A DNA stretch of 64,000 nt from Streblospio benedicti (lineage: Eukaryota; Annelida; Polychaeta; Spionida; Spionidae), in contig CM032663.1 of assembly GCA_019095985.1 (NCBI GenBank), forward strand, positions 36,060,509 through 36,124,508. The letters run 5' to 3'. Shown piece by piece: positions 46,611-58,001 of the stretch. How positions within the stretch are numbered: position 1 is the stretch's first letter; each line of letters begins with the position of its first letter. Under the pieces are notes generated by a model that had not been told where the DNA came from, searched no databases, and saw nothing but the letters and a program-made list of their open reading frames with translations. Position numbers and translations under genes: made by a program.

Positions 46611-49347
46611 TACGATAAGTTTTACATAACTGGATTTTAGCCCACATACTGTAGTGTGATAAAATCTTTCACCATCTCAAGGTGCCGTATTACCTTTGAC
46701 CAATCAGCAGCATAACTACACCTATATTTGAACACTCTTATAATATAAACTACATGGATGTTCCTGTGATATAGTGTCGTAAGTAGTGTCGTTTGTTCCG
46801 TAAAGTGAACGTTTCGGAGAGCATCAAAATGTTTTTTCACCACACGTCATTATCCAACACGATCCATAACAATCTACATGGACAATTAAAACGATTAAAA
46901 TGTTCATTAAATTTATTATCAAATAAATATCATAGATATCACAAACCATTGTCACAAAAAGCTAAAATGTTAATATAGACTCGATTCATGGACTAGAACG
47001 CACGTGGCTCAGGCAGTTACGACAAATTTATATTTTGGCTTCAATCTCAAACACACATTAAAGATCATCAAATTAGAATATTTTACAGATAATATGTATT
47101 ACTTGTGTTAGTATGCCCCCGTGTAAACATTCCTAGGTAAAACGTTTTTGTAGACTAGAAGAACCGTGACCAGACATCTTTAGTTAACCTAGCAGTTCGT
47201 GGTTCTAGCGCGAATTTTAATATAGAATTTTAATTTCTTACAGTTATAAATTTTGAACCCACCATTACTGAAGTCTGTGAGTTGTTTGAAACATACATAA
47301 CCATACATAAACCACCTTTCAAGAATACATGTAGCTCAGTTGCACAAATGTTCATACAAAATGCCAATAGTTTAAACATGCACACACAAAAATCCATATT
47401 GTGTGTGCAAGAGAGTAATTGTGACAGGATTGACGTTAAAAATAAGTACATGTAAGTATTTAAATAATTTTAAAAAGATACAGTGCTATATATTTATAAC
47501 AAAATAAGGTGTTGCATCTTATTCCTTTGAAAGATTGAAACAGATTTCTGACCAGATTTTTCTAATTACATGCATCACTTTTAAAATCACATAATCAGTT
47601 GCCATGGCAAGGAATGAATAATATATATCCAAGATTATAGATAGTAAATCAACTGATGCAATATATTGTATCTAAAACCATTAGAACAATATATTAGCTA
47701 AAACATGATATTGTATGTAACAATTACAACAATCAAATCATCAACAAATTAGCTAAAACAATGCATTGTCTGCAAAAAGATCATTTTTAGATTTATGTGT
47801 ACTTTTTTATGAAAATTTTGTAAATCTTATACAACACATACATGTAAGAACCAGACAACTGCTTATAATGCAATGTGATTACTATCTAATATATGCTGGT
47901 GCAATCATAGGGTACTATATAGACTATATTCAAGATTTATAGATCTGATAAAATACTGATATTAACTTATTAAGTACATGAACACACATTAGTATCTCAA
48001 GAGAGATGTGAGACTTGAAGAAGTAAAATACAATGGGATTCTATTCAATACAATATTCTAACATTCTCTACACTGACACCAAATGTAAAATGAAGTTGCC
48101 GGATAACAACATTTTACACAAATGCCATCGAATGATAAGCTTCATACAATGTTTATTTCCATTTCAAGCTTTCTGCTGCCACCTCCTTCATGCACTAGCT
48201 TTCATGCCAATAATACTAATTTTAACCATACTTTTATTCAAACTGTAGTTTATAAAAATATACAGATCATCATTTTTTGTTGTTGATCGATATGTTTGTA
48301 CACACATGCACATTTACCTAAAGTTCTATCAATATATCCTGATCCAAACATGAGCATAAAAAAACATGTGTGGATAAGGCTCTACCAAAATATAACATAT
48401 GTAATACTGGCATAATATATTGTAATTGCAAAAGAAACAAGCTATGAATTAAGCACTAACCCTCCCCCCCAAAAAAAAAAAAAAAAAATAAATAAATAAA
48501 AAAAAATCTAAAATATTCAATTTTATGAAAATAATTATGAACTTGTTTCTATTTAACTCCGATAAAATACATTCATAACCTGTTAAAAAGATCATCATTG
48601 ATGTTATTATTGCCACTGCAAATCCATAATATAATAAAATTTCTTTAAGAAAGATCATGCATATGACAAGCACACTTTTGTGGAAATATTGCCACCAATA
48701 CAGAAAAAGTGGAACATTTAAGTACTAGTACTTCATTATCTTGTAACAATTCAGTTTTGTCTCCACCATATTTACACGCTCAAGAAAATATTTATATAAT
48801 CAATTCATTCTATAGACCCATCAAAGCTATCTCTGCACTTGCTGTTATAGTGGCAAGAATTGTGAGAAACTATACTCAACATAACAGTATTATAATGTAT
48901 GTAAAGGTTTATCAACCAGTTGTGATTAGTATTAAAGCACAACTAGCATTTTAAGTTAAAGCAATAATCACAAAACTGTGGCATACATGTGAAAAGATCA
49001 CCCTGTCATGAACTGAAACTTTAGAATACTTTTGTTAGTTCCAGTGACTAGATAATGTTTCTTGATCCCTTGAGAATGAAAATATTTTGTATATTTTCTT
49101 TCAATATGTGTGACTCGGTATAATACCTTTTTGCAAGAATCTGCAGCTTATTTACAGTACACTCAGGCATGTTAGCAATATCCATTTATATTCTTGTAAG
49201 CACAATATCTAGATTTAATCTATAGCTATGCACCAATACACGCAGCGTCAAAGTCAGATAAAATCGTGTGAGAAAACTGAGTATATTTTTCAAATACTTA
49301 TGCACACAGAAAAAACTTCAATCGCGGGCCGACAAAAGCAGAAATTT
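46611..49347. other. Flank and probable 3' UTR of the receptor gene
   Basis: No coding sequence recognised. The part nearest 49348 should be minus-strand 3' UTR. TTTATT motifs (AATAAA on the minus strand) occur near 48149 and 48233. An A-rich run with AATAAATAAATAAA lies at 48471-48506. Confidence 0.4.
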
Positions 49348-49550
49348 TTAAAGAGTAGATTCTGGCTCTGCTTCGGAGGTATCCAGGTCTTTTTCCGAGC
49401 TATCATCTTGTTTGATGGCTGTAAACTTTACATCTGGGTGATCTTCCCCTTCCTTCGCCCCCGGTGCCGCCTTGTCTCCTGACTGTGCAGGCTTCCCCCT
49501 ACCGGCGGCCATACTTGTGGTGCCTTGGGCAATTAGCAAAGCCAGGCCCG
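49348..49550 (-). CDS. mGluR-like receptor, last coding exon (C-tail)
   Basis: The acceptor (minus) is GCATTTCAG; the stop TAA is at 49348-49350. It follows the tail exon in phase 1 and encodes GLALLIAQGTTSMAAGRGKP..TAIKQDDSSEKDLDTSEAEPESTL. The tail is short, charged and disordered. The final E-S-T-L fits a class I PDZ ligand (S/T-x-hydrophobic), the kind of ending known from vertebrate group I mGluRs, which suggests anchoring to synaptic scaffolds. Confidence 0.82.
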
Positions 49551-49911
49551 CTGAAATGCACAACACTTGAGTTAGCGTCATTAGAGGGTGAAGTATATGC
49601 TTATAAAATAAACATGTAAACTTGAAATCGGTTATTATGTCGATAACCACTGTTCATTGTGACCTAAGGTACATGTATAACAAGTGATGTTGCACGTGCA
49701 AGTCGTCTGACATGCCTTAATCATACTGCAGAAAAAGGAATGCAAATTTACTATGCTCATCACGACGAGAGATGATCAACAATTCTGCTAACTATTTGAC
49801 TGCTAAAGACTATCTTGGGACCGTGTGAAAAAACATACCACTATTCGTCCATTTCATTCTGTTCTGAGAGTGATAATCTAGCATTCTTTGTCTCGAGGTG
49901 TATGGCCTTAC

Positions 49912-50122
49912 CTGGTGAGGACGTGTCCCCGTTCATTCCCATCAGCCCAGGCAGCATGGGCTTCTTCTGGCCAAAGAAAGGCCTTCCCGCGCCCGGTTTT
50001 CCGCCCGTCCTCACGTTCTTGTGTGGTTGAAATAACACTATGTGAAGTTTGGGGACGAAGAGGCAGCCGAGAGCGACTGTCGCGCTGATACTGACGCACA
50101 TACTGAGGGCGGTGATTTGTAT
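49912..50122 (-). CDS. mGluR-like receptor, TM7 and proximal tail exon
   Basis: The acceptor (minus) is GTGTCCGCAG, donor GTAAGG, phase 0 to 1. IQITALSMCVSISATVALGCLFVPKLHIVLF matches the TM7 segment of metabotropic glutamate receptors (TLTVSMSLSASV.LG..Y.PK.YIILF in the family), followed by QPHKNVRTGGKPGAGRPFFG of the juxtamembrane tail. It joins directly to the seven-helix exon. Confidence 0.93.
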
Positions 50123-50417
50123 CTGCGGACACAAAAAAGTCAGTATACTAACGTGGTGGCCCATTAAGATTGAACATAAAGTTAAGTTTAATTTTTGTGT
50201 AAAACTAACAGTGTATATCAGCCAAGGAAGATGATATAATGAGATGTTTTAGCTGAGGATTCGACTAGATTGGATATCACTATAGTCTAATCTTACATCA
50301 AATGACGTTAGCAGAGCTAAAATGATTTGCATTGCTATCTATAAAGCATGTTAATGTTTATTCTAAAAAGTAGTACGATAAGAGAGCTTAAATGCAATTT
50401 TCTCTCAGTGTACTTAC

Positions 50418-51257
50418 TCGAAAATCACTTTTATGTGTTCCGAAGTATATAGGTATAAATGCAAGCCACACGATGCACGTGGAATACATAGTAAATGCAA
50501 TATATTTGGCCTCATTGAAATTCTCTGGAATTTTTCTAGTCTTGAAGGCATACACAGTACACATGATTATGAGCAGCATATTATACAGCAGTGACAACAC
50601 AATACTTATATTGGTACTGCTACAGCGCAGTACTACAGTCATTCTGTCTGGGTACACGTGGCTCACTTCCGGAAACTCCATGCACAGCCACGTGACAGCC
50701 CCAATAATCTGCACTAACACCATGGTGAAACATATGACTAGCTGTGATCTTGGACTAGTATATGAAGGTCGTTTCACCATGGCTTTCACCCCACGATTGA
50801 AAATCCTACTGATACGATTGGTCTTTGTGAGCATAGCGGAGTAGCATAACGAGAGCGACACACCCAATCCTAGTCTCATAATAGTGCATGACACAACACT
50901 AGGCTTGGCCAGCATGGCAAAAGTCATGGCGTAGCACAGAAATATCCCAAACAGTAGAACGTAGCACAACTCCCTCCCAGAAGCCATAATCACGGGCGTG
51001 GAGTTGAATTTGATGAAGACTGCGACAGTGAATATGACAATGGCCATGCCGATGAGGGAGAAGACGACGGGCACGATGGCCCACACCGAGTCCATGGTCA
51101 TGTAGGTGATGGGCAGCGAGTCGCACTCCGTCTTGTTGGCGTTGGGGAACGAGCCGTTGGGACATTCTTCACACTCGACGCCGTCGCGCAGAATCTGGTA
51201 GTCAGTACATTTGATGCACACCCAGCAGCAGGAGTCTACGGACTTGGCTGAGGCCAC
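50418..51257 (-). CDS. mGluR-like receptor, cysteine-rich end and seven-helix exon
   Basis: The exon lies between the acceptor (minus) TCTCACCATAG and the donor GTAAGT, 840 bases, phase 0-0. It begins VASAKSVDSCCWVCIKC, the end of the cysteine-rich domain with CCxxC and CEECPNGSFPN. Then come TM1 (SVWAIVPVVFSLIGMAIVIF), the loop NSTPVIMASGRELCYVLLFG, TM3 with LCYSAMLTKTNRI, the i3 loop KTRKIPENFNEAKYIAFTMY and TM6 TCIVWLAFIPIYFGT, all hallmark mGluR sequences. Class C GPCRs of this type sense glutamate at synapses and couple to G proteins. Group I versus II/III cannot be settled here. The coding start is outside the window. Confidence 0.96.
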
Positions 51258-52207
51258 CTATGGTGAGAAAACAGAAAGAAGACATGCAGTATTAAGACAC
51301 ATTCCTGCAGGCTGCAACCATTGTAAAATGTCGTCCGCAATTATATCCAGTGTTGAGTAACAACCATTTATGTGTTCTTAAATAGGGTAGCATGATTAGA
51401 ATACTTAAGATTTGTTCGCTATTATACAATATTCACGGTAATGTGAATCGAAGCTGTGAAGACATCAGGGATAATGATTGGTAAAACGATTGGTTCGGGA
51501 GTAGTGTGTGTGATCGTCCTTGCAGCATTACAAAATCTGAACATCAAGAACATGGTTTACTGGTCGCGTCGTCCTCACAAATCGGTAACATAAAATTTAA
51601 AGACAGACCCACTGCATCTATCATTTACAGCTATCGTTAGATTTTAATATACGTAATGCAGTTTTATTGATATCCAACATAATAGGATTAACCCGACCTC
51701 TTACAAAAAGTAGCATTACTTAAGCTTACGAACAAAGAAAATCAATTTAGAAAGAGCACTGCATTCAATAAGCAGGACATAAGACAATCCATGCCATTAG
51801 GCACTAATGTGAAGGTTTTTGTGTCCACTCAGCTAATGCCATGTACGATACTCACAATGGCACGGAAATGTGATATCTAAAATATGTCATTTCACTTTTT
51901 CCTACAAAAGGATGTTTTGGTCATCTTCTTACGGCAAAGATTCGCATGATTCTGTTTCTGTTCGTTGGGTAATTTTTCTCGTTGGGTGTCAGCTTCAACA
52001 TGATAACCTATTTCTATTTTTACACTGTCCAAGAATAAGAGACATCTTTATCCTATCCTAATGAATTCTAACGTAGACCTTCAAATAAGGTATACTTAAA
52101 TAGTGCACAGAATTTGTATGTTTGTGTATAAATTTTGCAAACAATCCAATACATGAAGCTAAGTTAAACTTCAATATATTTTCACGTCTACATGTAGTTG
52201 TTGACAC
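51258..52207. other. Receptor intron, nothing recognised
   Basis: AT-rich intron sequence between the seven-helix exon and the foldback repeats. Confidence 0.4.
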
Positions 52208-52210
52208 TAA

Positions 52211-53293
52211 AGCGAGGGGCACATTCCACCGCAAGGTGGGTCTACAGCCTGTCTACGACTTAAAACGCGTAGAAAACGTGAATATCCGTGAGTGTACAGT
52301 GCGGCAAACGTACGTTTTTTCAAGGCAGTACGGTGGCCGCAGAAGAAGTTTGGCTTGCCAAACTTCTTCTACGACCACCTTAAGTCATGGTCTGACCGTA
52401 AAGTGAGGGGCACATTCCACCTTGCGGCGGTGGTCGCCGCAAGGCGTTTTGAGGTCTGCGGCGTCTACGGCGTTTTCAGCATGCAGCGACAAAAGTACAG
52501 TTTTGGGCACATACGCACGGGCTCCGTGCGTTATGAGTGCGTCGGCACTGGTAGTGTTTTTTATTGAGGTGGCCGTGCCCTCAACTTGCATAGAACGTGC
52601 GATGTACTCGCGTATTACTTACTTCCTACGCACGGTGGGATTACTAAAGTACGGGATCCACACGTTCATGGTACAGGCAACGCACGGCCCCCGCACTGTG
52701 TCTGTGCCGACGAAGTGCGGGTAAATCATATGCCTTTAACGTAAAGTCTCCGCACTGCCTCCTTACGGTCAGACGGTCAGACCATGACGAAGTTTGGCAA
52801 GCCAAACTTCTTTGCCAAAAAACGCATTACGTTTGCCGCACTGCATACGCAAGGATCCTCACGTTTTCTATGCGTTTTTGGTCGTAGACTGGCTGTAGAC
52901 CCACCTTGCGGTGGAATGTGCCCCTCGCTTTAGGAGGCAGTGGGGTGACCTTACGTGAAACGCAGAGGATTTGCACGCACGTTGTCAGCACAGACACAGT
53001 ACTGGGGCCGTGCGTTGCCTGTACCATGAACGTGCGGATCCCGTACTTTAGTAATCACACGGTGCGTAGAACGTAAGTTATATGCGAGTACAGCGCACGT
53101 TCGATGCAAGTTGATTGCACGGCCACCTTAATAAAAACCACTCCCTGTCCCGATGCATTCCTAACTCACGGGGCCCGTGCGTATGTGCCCACAACTGTAC
53201 TTTTGGCACTGCATGCGGAAAACGCCGTAGACACCGCAGACCTCAAGACGCCTTGCGGCGAACCCGCCCGCAAGGTGGAATGTGCCCCTCGCT
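52211..53293. mobile_element. TWA-flanked foldback MITE interrupted by a reverse copy of itself
   Basis: One forward unit is split: 52211-52400 and 52930-53293. It begins AGCGAGGGGCACATTCC and ends with the inverse. Between the halves sits a full reverse unit (52401-52929) with the same termini. The uninterrupted junction, GACCGTAAGGAGGCAG, survives in the unit at 55441-55893, giving a built-in empty site. The insertion has TAA on the left and TTA on the right, so the duplication is a three-base TWA with one change. Unit length is about 455-550 bp, GC-rich, no transposase. All open frames here are translations of the repeat. Confidence 0.82.
52401..52929 (-). mobile_element. Nested reverse unit of the same MITE family
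   Basis: Complete unit in opposite orientation, with ends AGTGAGGGGCACATTCC (left) and GGAATGTGCCCCTCGCT (right). Its insertion made the alternating inverted pattern of this locus. Confidence 0.75.
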
Positions 53294-54247
53294 TCATACT
53301 GCCGATTTATTACGAACACAAGCAAACACTAAATTCATATGCGTGATTATCTTTCCAATTTCCTCAATAGCTGTACACATAATGAGCGCTTCCTGCAACC
53401 CTTCATGATATTTAGTTAGGTAGGTTTCTGTGCAAATACAATTCATGCAGGAGTCCAATTCTTAGTACCTGCCCCAGTGTCGTTGAACGTTCCAAGTATT
53501 GTGTGCATCTATGCTACATGTACATCAAAATAAAATAGCTTGTTTTCCAAGTTGAACAATGTTTAGATTTTTTTTTACAGATTTCACGTCTACCGTCTAA
53601 TTGCGAGAGAAAAACTGGACCGTTGTATCTACTGCAATTCATAATATTGGTATTGATTACGGACGCCTATTACTGTAATCACTAATGATCCTTGATCATA
53701 GGTTTAAAGTATGTGCTATGAGATAGATAATTGCGTGTATACGCCAGTCTATTTACTACCATAAGGGAGTCATATCTTTTGTTTATCGTATACTATAATA
53801 GTCAGGCGAACGCCTACATCTATATATATATATGAACATATATGAACATGCCCTAGACAATCCAGTGAAGATGAGAGTGGATATTATCAATCATAATGTA
53901 TACAACATATGTTAAATGGCTATGTCTGTATTGTTCCTAATTGAGTCACGAGTCTACATGCAATACAACGAATGTTCATGCTGATTAAAAAAAGTTCATC
54001 GCATCGCAATTATGCTAGGCCTAATACTTGTCGAGTTATTGACCTAAGACGGTCACATATAGTTTTCCATGATCATTACGGCAGTCTTCCCAAAATTAAC
54101 GTGGCACCATGAAATAATAATGCGCATGGCTTTAAATCTTTCGGCTTGTCGACAACACAATAGGGCTGGCACTAGTTGTGCCCGTGTCTGATTTCGAAAG
54201 TATTTTGATAGACCGTGCGCGAGGGGGGGCTCGCGCTGTCCTCGTAC
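53294..54247. other. Receptor intron, nothing recognised
   Basis: Short AT repeats at about 53819-53833 and a duplicated ATATGAACAT; nothing else. Confidence 0.4.
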
Positions 54248-54365
54248 CTCGCCCGGGCCGCACGGCTCGCTGCACACGGAGCGCGGCACCACGGTCGAGC
54301 CGTGCTTCCACTTCATCAGCTGCTTGTCCACCTGTAGCGAGGGCTCGCCCGCCGCCACCAGCCGG
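54248..54365 (-). CDS. mGluR-like receptor, start of cysteine-rich domain
   Basis: The acceptor (minus) is TCCTGTTTTGCAG, donor GTACGA, phase 2 to 0, 118 bases. RLVAAGEPSLQVDKQLMKWKHGSTVVPRSVCSEPCGPGE matches the link from ligand-binding domain to cysteine-rich domain in mGluRs; SVCSEPCxPG is diagnostic. GC content is roughly double that of the surrounding intron. Confidence 0.93.
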
Positions 54366-54867
54366 CTGCAAAACAGGAGGAGGCAGGGTGACGGGGCATG
54401 GAGTTGAACCAGATATGGTCAAACTTCTAACTTTTTATTTGACATTACATCACTATCTCCTGAGTATCAGATGTATGTCAAGATATGAACTCTGAAATGT
54501 TTTACCCGAGAGTGGATTATCATAAATTATTAATTTATGTGACCTAATTCGTGCGTTGTGTCGTGCATTTTATAGATAGCCTTATGAACGTGTAGGTGGT
54601 CCGTCCTATATGGTCCTGTCGCACGCTCTACAATCAACGCACTAGTTGGGAGTTGGCAAATAATGTACACAAACAAAGCTCTGATTGATCACTTGACATA
54701 ACTCAAATCCTGGGATTAAAAGGCCAATGATTAGTCACATTTTAATGAGCAATATTTAAGTTTCAGAGGTCATATCTTGGCACCTGATACTCAGAGTGAT
54801 GGTTTTCTCTTTCGCTTGTCATTCATTTCTTTCGACAGCACTTATCAAGGAAGAGTGCAGATGAGTA

Positions 54868-56415
54868 TTAATACCCACTTTACACACAGGCGATCATATG
54901 CGAATCTATGCAACGCATTGATGCGACTTTGGCATCGTTGTCAACTTGGGCGTAATGAGACGCCATTGAACGTAGTAAAAATACTTGTTACAAGGAGTTG
55001 CTGAGCCAAACGAAGTGTTACTTAAGCGAGGGGCACATTCCAACTTGCGGCGATGGTCGCCGCAAGGCGTGTTGAGGTCTGCGGTGTCTACGGCGTTTCC
55101 CGCAAGTATTGACAAAAGTACAGTTGTGGGCACATACGCACGGGCTCCGTGCGTTATGAGTGCGTCGGCACAGGGAGTGGTTTTTATTGAGGTGGCCGTG
55201 CCCTCAACTTTCATAGAACGTGCGATGCACTCGCGTATAGCTTACGTCCTACGCACCGTGTGATTACAAAAGTACGGGATCCGTACGTGCATGGTACAGG
55301 CAACGCAAGGCCCCAGTACTGTATCTGTGCCGAATACGTGCGGGTAAATCCTCTGTGTTTAACGTGAGGTCACCGCACTGCCTCCTTACGGTCAGACCTT
55401 GACGTAGGGTGGTCGTAGAAGAAGTTTGGCAAGCGCTTTAAGCGAGGGGCACATTCCACCGCAAGGTGGGTCTACAGCCAGTCTACGGCCAAAGACGCAT
55501 AGAAAACATGAGGATCCGTGCGTATGCAGTGCGGCAAACGTACGTTTTTTCAATGCCGTACGGTGGCCGCAGAAGTTTGGCTTGCCAAACTTCTACGGCC
55601 TCCCTACGTCATGGTCTGACCGTAAGGAGGCAGTGCGGAGACCTTACGTTAAACGCAGATGATTTACCCACACTTTGTCGGCACAAACACAGTACGGGGG
55701 CCGTGCGTTGTCTGTACCATGAACGTGCGGATCCCGTACTTTTGTAATCACACGGTGCGTAGGACGTAAGTAATACGCGAGTACATCGCACGTTCTTTGC
55801 AAGTTGAGGGCACGGCCACCTCAATAAAAACCACTCCCTGTGCCGACGCACTCATAACGCACGGAGCCCGCAAGGTGGAATGTGCCCCTCGCTTTATATG
55901 TGCGAATGTTCTACAACCCATAGACGTAGCATAATTATTTGAAACGAACCTAAACTAATCCGTCCATTCGTCAATGTATGTTGAATATGTTCAAAAATTT
56001 CTAACTAATTTGCCCATATTGCACGTAGAGCTACGTAGGCAAAATTCGCTCAGGTGTAAAGCAGGTTTAAAGCCTGCTTTACACATTAGCGTATTCTGCC
56101 TAAGTACCTCTACGTGCACTGGCGAACTTGCAAATTCGTCAGGAAACTTTGAACACGTTTAAAATTTGTTGACGAATTTACAGATTGGTTTAAGTTCGCT
56201 ACGAATAGTTATGCTGCGTCTGGGGCCCGGGGTCTGGAGATCGCAAAACTTTCGCATATATCAGTAATGCTTCGTTTTGCTCAGCAACTCGTCGCAACAT
56301 ACATTTTTACTACGTTCAATGGCGCCTCAATGCAAGTTGACGACCTGACACACTATACGTGTTAATACGTTGCATCAGTTCGGCCCTGCGATCGCTTCTG
56401 TGTACGGCGGGTTTA
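54868..56415. mobile_element. Large foldback element, arms ~340 bp, interrupted
   Basis: The centre is near 56073 (GTAAAGCAGGTTTAAAGCCTGC region). The right arm runs about 56074-56415. The left arm is 55897-56072 plus 54868-55024, split by the 870-bp MITE pair. Matching landmarks include GCACGTAGAG near the centre, GACGTAGCATAA/its inverse, and AACGTAGTAAAAAT/its inverse near 54969 and 56315. A 55-bp direct repeat (CGCTTGTCATTCATTTCTTT...) lies just outside at about 54816 and 56437. No coding capacity. Confidence 0.75.
55025..55893. mobile_element. Head-to-head pair of TWA-flanked MITE units
   Basis: A reverse, shortened unit (55025-55437) abuts a forward, full unit (55441-55893); TTA separates them. 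The pair is flanked by TTA on both sides (55022-55024 and 55894-55896). The uninterrupted site is seen in the opposite arm of the enclosing foldback element (complement of about 56255-56275), so the insertion with a three-base duplication is directly supported. Confidence 0.82.
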
Positions 56416-56647
56416 ACGTGAAAAATAGCAACAATCTTCGCTTGTCATTCATTTCTTTCGACATCACTTATCAATGAAGCGTGCAGATGAGTGGTAACGT
56501 GAAAAATAGCAGCGGTCTAAATGCACGCACAATTAAAAATCAAATGAGAAGTTTATTAGCACAGTGCCTCATGTATACCAGCTAGTACTTCCAAACATTA
56601 TTTACACTGGTCGTTTACATTACACATATGGTTGCGGTAAAACCAAC

Positions 56648-56774
56648 CTGTCAGACCAGTTTCCAATAGCCACATAGTCGTACTGGCCAGAGGGCAGCTT
56701 CTGGAACTGATAGATGGTATACCGCCCCATTGCATCTCCTAATTCATTGAATCGAACAGTTTGACCAGAAACAC
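56648..56774 (-). CDS. mGluR-like receptor, ligand-binding domain exon
   Basis: The acceptor (minus) is CCTTTTCAG, donor GTTGGT, phase 1 to 2, 127 bases. GVSGQTVRFNELGDAMGRYTIYQFQK..GQYDYVAIGNWSD matches the mGluR FNE.GDA.GRY.IY.YQ..G.W.D block near the end of the Venus-flytrap domain. Joins in frame to the exon at 54248. An imperfect second copy lies across the sequence gap at 57837-58001. Confidence 0.93.
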
Positions 56775-57690
56775 CTGAAAAGGAGAACATCGTGGCCGTG
56801 TGACCTATTGTTTGATCATTTAATCTTTATATGCAATATACAGGCGCTCGATACATGTATGTTAGCAACAGAGTTTACAAGATTTTGCGGTTATAATTGA
56901 AATTATCCAATCAATAACATTTCCACTATAATAATTCATCACTCATCATTAGGATTATCGTCTCCGGCAAAATGACACAAAGTTGCCATTACTAAGTCCA
57001 CGTACTTACTTGCGGGGTGCGTTATGTATAAATGTCATTGAATGTCAAACATTAATCTAGTTTAATAAGGGTCACATGCGCGGTTTTACTCTTTAGACAG
57101 GGGAAAGCTGACATTGCATGATACGAGATGAATAGCAACAAGTCTATGTAATTCAATTTTTCTATTAGTTATTATTAGTACTATAGCCACGTTCAACTTG
57201 TTTGCTGTGTAAAGGCATAGACGTACATCTCGGCATCTATAAAGCATATTTTACATTTGATATGGGCGTATTGTATCGTATGTACAAGAATATAGCTAAA
57301 ATATGTGAGGTCAAGTTATTATCAAGAAATATGTGATTGGATGGCATTTATTGTAAAATATGAATGACCTTATGAATTGTGAAGTCCAGTGGGCACAGTA
57401 AACGATAGCTGCTCGCCATGCAATGCAAGAATCAATGACAAGTTGCCAAACTAAAAAATCTCAGTACTCAGGCTCTTCGATTTACATTTACATTTTATAA
57501 GCACTATTTTCATACGCTAAAGTAATGCGATGCTAGAGCTAGACAATGCACACATTCATTACAGGCATGCACTATTAACACATAAGTGGTAAAATAAACA
57601 TTTGCATTCTGGAGTAATACATAATAAAACAAAAATAATTGATGAATAGTGGATTATTAATTAGAGAACCCATTAAATCGTTCAACTACC

Positions 57691-57790
57691 NNNNNNNNNN
57701 NNNNNNNNNNNNNNNNNNNNNNNNNNNNNNNNNNNNNNNNNNNNNNNNNNNNNNNNNNNNNNNNNNNNNNNNNNNNNNNNNNNNNNNNNN
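57691..57790. other. Assembly gap, 100 N
   Basis: Exactly 100 undetermined bases, a conventional scaffold gap of unknown size. It is flanked by near-identical sequence on both sides. Confidence 0.99.
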
Positions 57791-57836
57791 TACACTGGTC
57801 GTTTACATTACACATATGGTTGCGGTAAACCAACCT

Positions 57837-58001
57837 GTCAGACCAGTTTCCAATAGCCACATAGTCGTACTGGCCCAGCTTCTGAACTGATAGATGGGCA
57901 TTGCATTTCTGGAAAACTGAAAAAGAGATAGATGGTATACCGCCCCACGTATTAGCAACAGATCTCCTAATTCATTGAATCGAACAGTTTGACCAGAAAC
58001 A
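57837..58001 (-). pseudogene. Scrambled second copy of the 56648-56774 exon
   Basis: The ends match the exon (GGTGTTTCTGGTCAAACTGT and TGGCTATTGGAAACTGGTCT on the minus strand), but the middle has extra and rearranged pieces that break the frame. Given its position by the gap I regard it as a mis-assembled haplotype rather than a real decayed exon. Confidence 0.6.

Noticed and set aside
54053-54495. Overlapping frames on both strands around 54.2-54.4 kb
   Set aside because: Only the minus-strand exon 54248-54365 shows mGluR similarity; the others arise from its high GC content.
52122-55851. Frames of 60-100 codons with similar peptides on both strands
   Set aside because: They recur because they lie in copies of the same GC-rich foldback repeat; the peptides are repeat translations.
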